A stretch of DNA of 64,000 nt from Cladorhizidae sp. MBARI D1340-BT2 (Eukaryota; Porifera; Demospongiae; Poecilosclerida; Cladorhizidae), in NCBI GenBank assembly GCA_028752905.1, contig JAQNBH010000002.1, positions 39,888,349 to 39,952,348 on the forward strand, in the 5' to 3' direction. Below the pieces are notes generated by a model. That model worked only from the letters and a program-made list of their open reading frames with translations. It did no database searches and was not told the DNA's origin. This document shows, piece by piece, positions 33,317 to 45,767 of the stretch. Position 1 is the stretch's first letter; each line of letters starts with the position of its first letter. A program made the position numbers and the translations under genes.

Positions 33317-36300
33317 GTGCCCTGTGTGAGGAGTGTGGAGTGTGGAGGTCTAGTGAAGCTCTGTGCCCTGTGTGAGGAGTGTGGAGATCTAGTGAAACTC
33401 TGTGCCCTGTGTGAGGAGTGTGGAGGTCTAGTGAAACTCTGTGCCCTGTGTGAGGAGTGTGGAGGTCTAGTGAAACTCTGTGTCCTGTGTGAGGAGTGTG
33501 GAGGTCTAGTGAAACTTTGTGCCCTGTGTGAGGAGTGTTGAGGTCTAGTGAAACTCTGTGCCCTGTGTGAGGAGTGCGGAGATCTAGTGAAACTCTGTGT
33601 CCTGTGTGAGGAGTGCTGAGGTCTAGTGAAACTTTGTGCCCTGTGTGAGGAGTGTGGAGGTCTAGTGAAACTCTGTGCCCTGTGTGAGGAGTGTGGAGGT
33701 CTAGTGAAACTCTGTGCCCTGTGTGAGGAGTGTGGAGGTCTAGTGAAACTCTGTGTCCTGTGTGAGGAGTGTGGAGGTCTAGTGAAACTTTGTGCCCTGT
33801 GTGAGGAGTGTGGAGGTCTAGTGAAACTCTGTGCCCTGTGTGAGGAGTGTGGAGGTCTAGTGAAACTCTGTGTCCTGTGTGAGGAGTGTGGAGGTCTAGT
33901 GAAACTCTGTGTCCTGTGTGAGGAGTGTGGAGGTCTAGTGAAACTTTGTGCCCTGTGTGAGGAATGTGGAGGTCTAGTGAAACTCTGTGTCCTGTGTGAG
34001 GAGTGTGGAGGTCTAGTGAAACTTTGTGCCCTGTGTGAGGAATGTGGAGGTCTAGTGAAACTCTGTGCCCTGTGTGAGGAGTGTGGAGGTCTAGTGAAAC
34101 TCTGTGTCCTGTGTGAGGAGTGTGGAGGTCTAGTGAAACTTTGTGCCCTGTGTGAGGAGTGTGGAAGTCTAGTGAAACTCTGTGTCCTGTGTGAGGAGTG
34201 TGGAGGTCTAGTGAAACTTTGTGCCCTGTGTGAGGAGTGTGGAGGTCTAGTGAAACTCTGTGTCCTGTGTGAGGAGTGTGGAGGTCTAGTGAAACTTTGT
34301 GCCCTGTGTGAGGAGTGTGGAGGTCTAGTGAAACTCTGTGTCCTGTGTGAGGAGTGTGGAGGTCTAGTGAAACTGTGTGCCCTGTGTGAGGAGTGTGGAG
34401 GTCTAGTGAAACTCTGTGTCCTGTGTGAGGAGTGTGGAGGTCTAGTGAAACTCTGTGCCCTGTGTGAGGAGTGTGGAGGTCTAGTGAAACTCTGTGTCCT
34501 GTGTGAGGAGTGTGGAGGTCTAGTGAAACTTTGTGCCCTGTGTGAGGAGTGTGGAAGTCTAGTGAAACTCTGTGTCCTGTGTGAGGAGTGTGGAGGTCTA
34601 GTGAAACTTTGTGCCCTGTGTGAGGAGTGTGGAGGTCTAGTGAAACTCTGTGCCCTGTGTGAGGAGTGTGGAGGTCTATTGAAACTCTGTGCCCTGTGTG
34701 AGGAGTGTGGAGGTCTAGTGAAGCTCTGTGCCCTGTGTGAGGAGTGTGGAGATCTAGTGAAACTCTGTGCCCTGTGTGAGGAGTGTGGAGGTCTAGTGAA
34801 ACTCTGTGCCCTGTGTGAGGAGTGTGGAGGTCTAATGAAACTCTGTGTCCTGTGTGAGGAGTGTGGAGGTCTAGTGAAACTTTGTGCCCTGTGTGAGGAG
34901 TGTGGAGGTCTAGTGAAACTCTGTGCCCTGTGTGAGGAGTGTGGAGGTCTATTGAAACTCAGTGCCCTGTGTGAGGAGTGTGGAGTGTGGAGGTCTAGTG
35001 AAGCTCTGTGCCCTGTGTGAGGAGTGTGGAGATCTAGTGAAACTCTGTGCCCTGTGTGAGGAGTGTGGAGGTCTAGTGAAACTCTGTGCCCTGTGTGAGG
35101 AGTGTGGAGGTCTAGTGAAACTCTGTGTCCTGTGTGAGGAGTGTGGAGGTCTAGTGAAACTTTGTGCCCTGTGTGAGGAGTGTTGAGGTCTAGTGAAACT
35201 CTGTGCCCTGTGTGAGGAGTGCGGAGGTCTAGTGAAACTCTGTGTCCTGTGTGAGGAGTGCGGAGGTCTAGTGAAACTTTGTGCCCTGTGTGAGGAGTGT
35301 GGAGGTCTAGTGAAACTCTGTGCCCTGTGTGAGGAGTGTGGAGGTCTAGTGAAACTCTGTGCCCTGTGTGAGGAGTGTGGAGGTCTAGTGAAACTCTGTG
35401 TCCTGTGTGAGGAGTGTGGAGGTCTAGTGAAACTTTGTGCCCTGTGTGAGGAGTGTGGAGGTCTAGTGAAACTCTGTGCCCTGTGTGAGGAGTGTGGAGG
35501 TCTAGTGAAACTCTGTGTCCTGTGTGAGGAGTGTGGAGGTCTAGTGAAACTTTGTGCCCTGTGTGAGGAGTGTGGAGGTCTAGTGAAACTCTGTGTCCTG
35601 TGTGAGGAGTGTGGAGGTCTAGTGAAACTTTGTGCCCTGTGTGAGGAGTGTGGAGGTCTAGTGAAACTCTGTGTCCTGTGTGAGGAGTGTGGAGGTCTAG
35701 TGAAACTTTGTGCCCTGTGTGAGGAATGTGGAGGTCTAGTGAAACTCTGTGCCCTGTGTGAGGAGTGTGGAGGTCTAGTGAAACTCTGTGTCCTGTGTGA
35801 GGAGTGTGGAGGTCTAGTGAAACTTTGTGCCCTGTGTGAGGAGTGTGGAAGTCTAGTGAAACTCTGTGTCCTGTGTGAGGAGTGTGGAGGTCTAGTGAAA
35901 CTTTGTGCCCTGTGTGAGGAGTGTGGAGGTCTAGTGAAACTCTGTGTCCTGTGTGAGGAGTGTGGAGGTCTAGTGAAACTTTGTGCCCTGTCTGAGGAGT
36001 GTGGAGGTCTAGTGAAACTCTGTGTCCTGTGTGAGGAGTGTGGAGGTCTAGTGAAACTTTGTGCCCTGTGTGAGGAATGTGGAGGTCTAGTGAAACTCTG
36101 TGCCCTGTGTGAGGAGTGTGGAGGTCTAGTGAAACTCTGTGTCCTGTGTGAGGAGTGTGGAGGTCTAGTGAAACTTTGTGCCCTGTGTGAGGAGTGTGGA
36201 AGTCTAGTGAAACTCTGTGTCCTGTGTGAGGAGTGTGGAGGTCTAGTGAAACTTTGTGCCCTGTGTGAGGAGTGTGGAGGTCTAGTGAAACTCTGTGTCC

Positions 36301-39300
36301 TGTGTGAGGAGTGTGGAGGTCTAGTGAAACTTTGTGCCCTGTGTGAGGAGTGTGGAGGTCTAGTGAAACTCTGTGTCCTGTGTGAGGAGTGTGGAGGTCT
36401 AGTGAAACTTTGTGCCCTGTGTGAGGAGTGTGGAGGTCTAGTGAAACTTTGTGCCCTGTGTGAGGAGTGTGGATGTCTAGTGAAACTCTGTGCCCTGTGT
36501 GAGGAGTGTGGAGGTCTAGTGAAACTCTGTGCCCTGTGTGAGGAGTGTGGAAGTCTATTGAAACTCTGTGCCCTGTGTGAGGAGTGTGGAGGACTAGTGA
36601 AGCTCTGTGCCCTGTGTGAGGAGTGTGGAGATCTAGTGAAACTCTGTGCCCTGTGTGAGGAGTGTGGAGGTCTAGTGAAACTCTGTGCCCTGTGTGAGGA
36701 GTGTGGAGGTCTAATGAAACTCTGTGTCCTGTGTGAGGAGTGTGGAGGTCTAGTGAAACTTTGTGCCCTGTGTGAGGAGTGTGGAGGTCTAGTGAAACTC
36801 TGTGCCCTGTGTGAGGAGTGTGGAGGTCTATTGAAACTCAGTGCCCTGTGTGAGGAGTGTGGAGTGTGGAGGTCTAGTGAAGCTCTGTGCCCTGTGTGAG
36901 GAGTGTGGAGATCTAGTGAAACTCTGTGCCCTGTGTGAGGAGTGTGGAGGTCTAGTGAAACTCTGTGCCCTGTGTGAGGAGTGTGGAGGTCTAGTGAAAC
37001 TCTGTGTCCTGTGTGAGGAGTGTGGAGGTCTAGTGAAACTTTGTGCCCTGTGTGAGGAGTGTTGAGGTCTAGTGAAACTCTGTGCCCTGTGTGAGGAGTG
37101 CGGAGGTCTAGTGAAACTCTGTGTCCTGTGTGAGGAGTGCGGAGGTCTAGTGAAACTTTGTGCCCTGTGTGAGGAGTGTGGAGGTCTAGTGAAACTCTGT
37201 GCCCTGTGTGAGGAGTGTGGAGGTCTAGTGAAACTCTGTGCCCTGTGTGAGGAGTGTGGAGGTCTAGTGAAACTCTGTGTCCTGTGTGAGGAGTGTGGAG
37301 GTCTAGTGAAACTTTGTGCCCTGTGTGAGGAGTGTGGAGGTCTAGTGAAACTCTGTGCCCTGTGTGAGGAGTGTGGAGGTCTAGTGAAACTCTGTGTCCT
37401 GTGTGAGGAGTGTGGAGGTCTAGTGAAACTTTGTGCCCTGTGTGAGGAGTGTGGAGGTCTAGTGAAACTCTGTGTCCTGTGTGAGGAGTGTGGAGGTCTA
37501 GTGAAACTTTGTGCCCTGTGTGAGGAGTGTGGAGGTCTAGTGAAACTCTGTGTCCTGTGTGAGGAGTGTGGAGGTCTAGTGAAACTTTGTGCCCTGTGTG
37601 AGGAGTGTGGAGGTCTAGTGAAACTCTGTGTCCTGTGTGAGGAGTGTGGAGGTCTAGTGAAACTCTGTGCCCTGTGTGAGGAGTGTGGAGGTCTAGTGAA
37701 ACTCTGTGTCCTGTGTGAGGAGTGTGGAGGTCTAGTGAAACTTTGTGCCCTGTGTGAGGAGTGTGGAAGTCTAGTGAAACTCTGTGTCCTGTGTGAGGAG
37801 TGTGGAGGTCTAGTGAAACTTTGTGCCCTGTGTGAGGAGTGTGGAGGTCTAGTGAAACTCTGTGTCCTGTGTGAGGAGTGTGGAGGTCTAGTGAAACTTT
37901 GTGCCCTGTGTGAGGAGTGTGGAGGTCTAGTGAAACTCTGTGTCCTGTGTGAGGAGTGTGGAGGTCTAGTGAAACTCTGTGTCCTGTGTGAGGAGTGCGG
38001 AGGTCTAGTGAAACTTTGTGCCCTGTGTGAGGAATGTGGAGGTCTAGTGAAACTCTGTGCCCTGTGTGAGGAGTGTGGAGGTCTAGTGAAACTCTGTGTC
38101 CTGTGTGAGGAGTGCGGAGGTCTAGTGAAACTTTGTGCCCTGTGTGAGGAGTGTGGAGGTCTAGTGAAACTCTGTGCCCTGTGTGAGGAGTGTGGAGGTC
38201 TAGTGAAACTCTGTGCCCTGTGTGAGGAGTGTGGAGGTCTAGTGAAACTCTGTGTCCTGTGTGAGAAGTGTGGAGGTCTAGTGAAACTTTGTGCCCTGTG
38301 TGAGGAGTGTGGAGGTCTAGTGAAACTCTGTGCCCTGTGTGAGGAGTGTGGAGGTCTAGTGAAACTCTGTGTCCTGTGTGAGGAGTGTGGAGGTCTAGTG
38401 AAACTTTGTGCCCTGTGTGAGGAGTGTGGAGGTCTAGTGAAACTCTGTGTCCTGTGTGAGGAGTGTGGAGGTCTAGTGAAACTTTGTGCCCTGTGTGAGG
38501 AGTGTGGAGGTCTAGTGAAACTCTGTGTCCTGTGTGAGGAGTGTGGAGGTCTAGTGAAACTTTGTGCCCTGTGTGAGGAATGTGGAGGTCTAGTGAAACT
38601 CTGTGCCCTGTGTGAGGAGTGTGGAGGTCTAGTGAAACTCTGTGTCCTGTGTGAGGAGTGTGGAGGTCTAGTGAAACTTTGTGCCCTGTGTGAGGAGTGT
38701 GGAAGTCTAGTGAAACTCTGTGTCCTGTGTGAGGAGTGTGGAGGTCTAGTGAAACTTTGTGCCCTGTGTGAGGAGTGTGGAGGTCTAGTGAAACTCTGTG
38801 CCCTGTGTGAGGAGTGTGGAGGTCTAGTGAAACTTTGTGCCCTGTCTGAGGAGTGTGGAGGTCTAGTGAAACTCTGTGTCCTGTGTGAGGAGTGTGGAGG
38901 TCTAGTGAAACTTTGTGCCCTGTGTGAGGAATGTGGAGGTCTAGTGAAACTCTGTGCCCTGTGTGAGGAGTGTGGAGGTCTAGTGAAACTCTGTGTCCTG
39001 TGTGAGGAGTGTGGAGGTCTAGTGAAACTTTGTGCCCTGTGTGAGGAGTGTGGAAGTCTAGTGAAACTCTGTGTCCTGTGTGAGGAGTGTGGAGGTCTAG
39101 TGAAACTTTGTGCCCTGTGTGAGGAGTGTGGAGGTCTAGTGAAACTCTGTGTCCTGTGTGAGGAGTGTGGAGGTCTAGTGAAACTTTGTGCCCTGTGTGA
39201 GGAGTGTGGAGGTCTAGTGAAACTCTGTGTCCTGTGTGAGGAGTGTGGAGGTCTAGTGAAACTTTGTGCCCTGTGTGAGGAGTGTGGAGGTCTAGTGAAA

Positions 39301-42300
39301 CTTTGTGCACTGTGTGAGGAGTGTGGATGTCTAGTGAAACTCTGTGCCCTGTGTGAGGAGTGTGGAGGTCTAGTGAAACTCTGTGCCCTGTGTGAGGAGT
39401 GTGGAGGTCTATTGAAACTCTGTGCCCTGTGTGAGGAGTGTGGAGGACTAGTGAAGCTCTGTGCCCTGTGTGAGGAGTGTGGAGATCTAGTGAAACTCTG
39501 TGCCCTGTGTGAGGAGTGTGGAGGTCTAGTGAAACTCTGTGCCCTGTGTGAGGAGTGTGGAGGTCTAATGAAACTCTGTGTCCTGTGTGAGGAGTGTGGA
39601 GGTCTAGTGAAACTTTGTGCCCTGTGTGAGGAGTGTGGAGGTCTAGTGAAACTCTGTGCCCTGTGTGAGGAGTGTGGAGGTCTATTGAAACTCAGTGCCC
39701 TGTGTGAGGAGTGTGGAGTGTGGAGGTCTAGTGAAGCTCTGTGCCCTGTGTGAGGAGTGTGGAGATCTAGTGAAACTCTGTGCCCTGTGTGAGGAGTGTG
39801 GAGGTCTAGTGAAACTCTGTGCCCTGTGTGAGGAGTGTGGAGGTCTAGTGAAACTCTGTGTCCTGTGTGAGGAGTGTGGAGGTCTAGTGAAACTTTGTGC
39901 CCTGTGTGAGGAGTGTTGAGGTCTAGTGAAACTCTGTGCCCTGTGTGAGGAGTGCGGAGGTCTAGTGAAACTCTGTGTCCTGTGTGAGGAGTGCGGAGGT
40001 CTAGTGAAACTTTGTGCCCTGTGTGAGGAGTGTGGAGGTCTAGTGAAACTCTGTGCCCTGTGTGAGGAGTGTGGAGGTCTAGTGAAACTCTGTGCCCTGT
40101 GTGAGGAGTGTGGAGGTCTAGTGAAACTCTGTGTCCTGTGTGAGGAGTGTGGAGGTCTAGTGAAACTTTGTGCCCTGTGTGAGGAGTGTGGAGGTCTAGT
40201 GAAACTCTGTGCCCTGTGTGAGGAGTGTGGAGGTCTAGTGAAACTCTGTGTCCTGTGTGAGGAGTGTGGAGGTCTAGTGAAACTTTGTGCCCTGTGTGAG
40301 GAGTGTGGAGGTCTAGTGAAACTCTGTGTCCTGTGTGAGGAGTGTGGAGGTCTAGTGAAACTTTGTGCCCTGTGTGAGGAGTGTGGAGGTCTAGTGAAAC
40401 TCTGTGTCCTGTGTGAGGAGTGTGGAGGTCTAGTGAAACTTTGTGCCCTGTGTGAGGAGTGTGGAGGTCTAGTGAAACTCTGTGTCCTGTGTGAGGAGTG
40501 TGGAGGTCTAGTGAAACTCTGTGCCCTGTGTGAGGAGTGTGGAGGTCTAGTGAAACTCTGTGTCCTGTGTGAGGAGTGTGGAGGTCTAGTGAAACTTTGT
40601 GCCCTGTGTGAGGAGTGTGGAAGTCTAGTGAAACTCTGTGTCCTGTGTGAGGAGTGTGGAGGTCTAGTGAAACTTTGTGCCCTGTGTGAGGAGTGTGGAG
40701 GTCTAGTGAAACTCTGTGTCCTGTGTGAGGAGTGTGGAGGTCTAGTGAAACTTTGTGCCCTGTCTGAGGAGTGTGGAGGTCTAGTGAAACTCTGTGTCCT
40801 GTGTGAGGAGTGTGGAGGTCTAGTGAAACTTTGTGCCCTGTGTGAGGAATGTGGAGGTCTAGTGAAACTCTGTGTCCTGTGTGAGGAGTGTGGAGGTCTA
40901 GTGAAACTTTGTGCCCTGTGTGAGGAATGTGGAGGTCTAGTGAAACTCTGTGCCCTGTGTGAGGAGTGTGGAGGTCTAGTGAAACTCTGTGTCCTGTGTG
41001 AGGAGTGTGGAGGTCTAGTGAAACTTTGTGCCCTGTGTGAGGAGTGTGGAAGTCTAGTGAAACTCTGTGTCCTGTGTGAGGAGTGTGGAGGTATAGTGAA
41101 ACTTTGTGCCCTGTGTGAGGAGTGTGGAGGTCTAGTGAAACTCTGTGTCCTGTGTGAGGAGTGTGGAGGTCTAGTGAAACTTTGTGCCCTGTGTGAGGAG
41201 TGTGGAGGTCTAGTGAAACTCTGTGTCCTGTGTGAGGAGTGTGGAGGTCTAGTGAAACTTTGTGCCCTGTGTGAGGAGTGTGGAGGTCTAGTGAAACTTT
41301 GTGCCCTGTGTGAGGAGTGTGGATGTCTAGTGAAACTCTGTGCCCTGTGTGAGGAGTGTGGAGGTCTAGTGAAACTCTGTTCCCTGTGTGAGGAGTGTGG
41401 AGGTCTATTGAAACTCTGTGCCCTGTGTGAGGAGTGTGGAGGTCTAGTGAAGCTCTGTGCCCTGTGTGAGGAGTGTGGAGATCTAGTGAAACTCTGTGCC
41501 CTGTGTGAGGAGTGTGGAGGTCTAGTGAAACTCTGTGCCCTGTGTGAGGAGTGTGGAGGTCTAATGAAACTCTGTGTCCTGTGTGAGGAGTGTGGAGGTC
41601 TAGTGAAACTTTGTGCCCTGTGTGAGGAGTGTGGAGGTCTAGTGAAACTCTGTGCCCTGTGTGAGGAGTGTGGAGGTCTATTGAAACTCAGTGCCCTGTG
41701 TGAGGAGTGTGGAGTGTGGAGGTCTAGTGAAGCTCTGTGCCCTGTGTGAGGAGTGTGGAGATCTAGTGAAACTCTGTGCCCTGTGTGAGGAGTGTGGAGG
41801 TCTAGTGAAACTCTGTGCCCTGTGTGAGGAGTGTGGAGGTCTAGTGAAACTCTGTGCCCTGTGTGAGGAGTGTGGATGTCTAGTGAAACTCTGTGCCCTG
41901 TGTGAGGAGTGTGGAGGTCTATTGAAACTCTGTGCCCTGTGTGAGGAGTGTGGAGGTCTAGTGAAGCTCTGTGCCCTGTGTGAGGAGTGTGGAGATCTAG
42001 TGAAACTCTGTGCCCTGTGTGAGGAGTGTGGAGGTCTAGTGAAACTCTGTGCCCGGTGTGAGGAGTGTGGAGGTCTAATGAAACTCTATGTCCTGTGTGA
42101 GGAGTGTGGAGGTCTATTGAAACTCTGTGTCCTGTGTGAGGAGTGTGGAGGTCTAGTGAAGCTCTGTGCCCTGTGTGAGGAGTGTGGAGATCTAGTGAAA
42201 CTCTGTGCCCTGTGTGAGGAGTGTGGAGGTCTAGTGAAACTCTGTGCCCTGTGTGAGGAATGTGGAGGTCTAGTGAAACTCTGTGTCCTGTGTGAGGAGT

Positions 42301-45253
42301 GTGGAGGTCTAGTGAAACTTTGTGCCCTGTGTGAGGAGTGTGGAGGTCTAGTGAAACTCTGTGCCCTGTGTGAGGAGTGTGGAGGTCTAGTGAAACTCTG
42401 TGTCCTGTGTGAGGAGTGTGGAGGTCTAGTGAAACTTTGTGCCCTGTGTGAGGAATGTGGAGGTCTAGTGAAACTCTGTGCCCTGTGTGAGGAGTGTGGA
42501 GGTCTAGTGAAACTCTGTGTCCTGTGTGAGGAGTGTGGAGGTCTAGTGAAACTTTGTGCCCTGTGTGAGGAGTGTGGAAGTCTAGTGAAACTCTGTGCCC
42601 TGTGTGAGGAATGTGGAGGTCTAGTGAAACTCGGTGTCCTGTGTGAGGAGTGTGGAGGTCTAGTGAAACTTTGTGCCCTGTGTGAGGAGTGTGGAGGTCT
42701 AGTGAAACTCTGTGCCCTGTGTGAGGAGTGTGGAGGTCTAGTGAAACTCTGTGTCCTGTGTGAGGAGTGTGGAGGTCTAGTGAAACTTTGTGCCCTGTGT
42801 GAGGAATGTGGAGGTCTAGTGAAACTCTGTGCCCTGTGTGAGGAGTGTGGAGGTCTAGTGAAACTCTGTGTCCTGTGTGAGGAGTGTGGAGGTCTAGTGA
42901 AACTTTGTGCCCTGTGTGAGGAGTGTGGAAGTCTAGTGAAACTCTGTGTCCTGTGTGAGGAGTGTGGAGGTCTAGTGAAACTTTGTGCCCTGTGTGAGGA
43001 GTGTGGAGGTCTAGTGAAACTCTGTGTCCTGTGTGAGGAGTGTGGAGGTCTAGTGAAACTTTGTGCCCTGTCTGAGGAGTGGGGAGGTCTAGTGAAACTC
43101 TGTGTCCTGTGTGAGGAGTGTGGAGGTCTAGTGAAACTTTGTGCCCTGTGTGAGGAATGTGGAGGTCTAGTGAAACTCTGTGCCCTGTGTGAGGAGTGTG
43201 GAGGTCTAGTGAAACTCTGTGTCCTGTGTGAGGAGTGTGGAGGTCTAGTGAAACTTTGTGCCCTGTGTGAGGAGTGTGGAAGTCTAGTGAAACTCTGTGT
43301 CCTGTGTGAGGAGTGTGGAGGTCTAGTGAAACTTTGTGCCCTGTGTGAGGAGTGTGGAGGTCTAGTGAAACTCTGTGTCCTGTGTGAGGAGTGTGGAGGT
43401 CTAGTGAAACTTTGTGCCCTGTGTGAGGAGTGTGGAGGTCTAGTGAAACTCTGTGTCCTGTGTGAGGAGTGTGGAGGTCTAGTGAAACTTTGTGCCCTGT
43501 GTGAGGAGTGTGGAGGTCTAGTGAAACTTTGTGCCCTGTGTGAGGAGTGTGGATGTCTAGTGAAACTCTGTGCCCTGTGTGAGGAGTGTGGAGGTCTAGT
43601 GAAACTCTGTGCCCTGTGTGAGGAGTGTGGAGGTCTATTGAAACTCTGTGCCCTGTGTGAGGAGTGTGGAGGTCTAGTGAAGCTCTGTGCCCTGTGTGAG
43701 GAGTGTGGAGATCTAGTGAAACTCTGTGCCCTGTGTGAGGAGTGTGGAGGTCTAGTGAAACTCTGTGCCCTGTGTGAGGAGTGTGGAGGTCTAATGAAAC
43801 TCTGTGTCCTGTGTGAGGAGTGTGGAGGTCTAGTGAAACTTTGTGCCCTGTGTGAGGAGTGTGGAGGTCTAGTGAAACTCTGTGCCCTGTGTGAGGAGTG
43901 TGGAGGTCTATTGAAACTCAGTGCCCTGTGTGAGGAGTGTGGAGTGTGGAGGTCTAGTGAAGCTCTGTGCCCTGTGTGAGGAGTGTGGAGATCTAGTGAA
44001 ACTCTGTGCCCTGTGTGAGGAGTGTGGAGGTCTAGTGAAACTCTGTGCCCTGTGTGAGGAGTGTGGAGGTCTAGTGAAACTCTGTGTCCTGTGTGAGGAG
44101 TGTGGAGGTCTAGTGAAACTTTGTGCCCTGTGTGAGGAGTGTGGAGGTCTAGTGAAACTCTGTGCCCTGTGTGAGGAGTGCGGAGGTCTAGTGAAACTCT
44201 GTGTCCTGTGTGAGGAGTGCGGAGGTCTAGTGAAACTTTGTGCCCTGTGTGAGGAGTGTGGAGGTCTAGTGAAACTCTGTGCCCTGTGTGAGGAGTGTGG
44301 AGGTCTAGTGAAACTCTGTGCCCTGTGTGAGGAGTGTGGAGGTCTAGTGAAACTCTGTGTCCTGTGTGAGGAGTGTGGAGGTCTAGTGAAACTTTGTGCC
44401 CTGTGTGAGGAGTGTGGAGGTCTAGTGAAACTCTGTGTCCTGTGTGAGGAGTGTGGAGGTCTAGTGAAACTTTGTGCCCTGTGTGAGGAGTGTTGAGGTC
44501 TAGTGAAACTCTGTGCCCTGTGTGAGGAGTGCGGAGGTCTAGTGAAACTCTGTGCCCTGTGTGAGGAGTGTGGAGGTCTAGTGAAACTCTGTGCCCTGTG
44601 TGAGGAGTGTGGAGGTCTAGTGAAACTCTGTGTCCTGTGTGAGGAGTGTGGAGGTCTAGTGAAACTTTGTGCCCTGTGTGAGGAGTGTGGAGGTCTAGTG
44701 AAACTCTGTGCCCTGTGTGAGGAGTGTGGATGTCTAGTGAAACTCTGTGTCCTGTGTGAGGAGTGTGGAGGTCTAGTGAAACTTTGTGCCCTGTGTGAGG
44801 AGTGTGGAGGTCTAGTGAAACTCTGTGTCCTGTGTGAGGAGTGTGGAGGTCTAGTGAAACTTTGTGCCCTGTGTGAGGAGTGTGGAGGTCTAGTGAAACT
44901 CTGTGTCCTGTGTGAGGAGTGTGGAGGTCTAGTGAAACTTTGTGCCCTGTGTGAGGAGTGTGGAGGTCTAGTGAAACTCTGTGTCCTGTGTGAGGAGTGT
45001 GGAGGTCTAGTGAAACTCTGTGCCCTGTGTGAGGAGTGTGGAGGTCTAGTGAAACTCTGTGTCCTGTGTGAGGAGTGTGGAGGTCTAGTGAAACTTTGTG
45101 CCCTGTGTGAGGAGTGTGGAAGTCTAGTGAAACTCTGTGTCCTGTGTGAGGAGTGTGGAGGTCTAGTGAAACTTTGTGCCCTGTGTGAGGAGTGTGGAGG
45201 TCTAGTGAAACTCTGTGCCCTGTGTGAGGAGTGTGGAGGTCTATTGAAACTCA

Positions 45254-45767
45254 GTGCCCTGTGTGAGGAGTGTGGAGTGTGGAGGTCTAGTGAAGCTCTC
45301 TGCCCTGTGTGAGGAGTGTGGAGATCTAGTGAAACTCTGTGCCCTGTGTGAGGAGTGTGGAGGTCTAGTGAAACTTTGTGCCCTGTGTGAGGAGTGTGGA
45401 TGTCTAGTGAAACTCTGTGCCCTGTGTGAGGAGTGTGGAGGTCTAGTGAAACTCTGTGCCCTGTGTGAGGAGTGTGGAGGTCTATTGAAACTCTGTGCCC
45501 TGTGTGAGGAGTGTGGAGGTCTAGTGAAGCTCTGTGCCCTGTGTGAGGAGTGTGGAGATCTAGTGAAACTCTGTGCCCTGTGTGAGGAGTGTGGAGGTCT
45601 AGTGAAACTCTGTGCCCTGTGTGAGGAGTGTGGAGGTCTAATGAAACTCTGTGTCCTGTGTGAGGAGTGTGGAGGTCTAGTGAAACTTTGTGCCCTGTGT
45701 GAGGAGTGTGGAGGTCTAGTGAAACTCTGTGCCCTGTGTGAGGAGTGTGGAGGTCTATTGAAACTCA
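45254..45767 (+). repeat. 514-bp higher-order unit of 39B, example 3
   Basis: Same length and variant order as the unit at 25443, with gaagctctctg for gaagctctgtg near 45295. It is followed by a 1,333-bp interval, as at 25957-27289. Confidence 0.85.

Noticed and set aside
34949..39310. A minus-strand frame of about 1,450 codons (HRVSLDLHTPHTG repeats)
   Set aside because: It overlaps + strand frames across the same array, changes repeat phase where it crosses a 7-bp insertion, and has no feature other than the 39-bp period.
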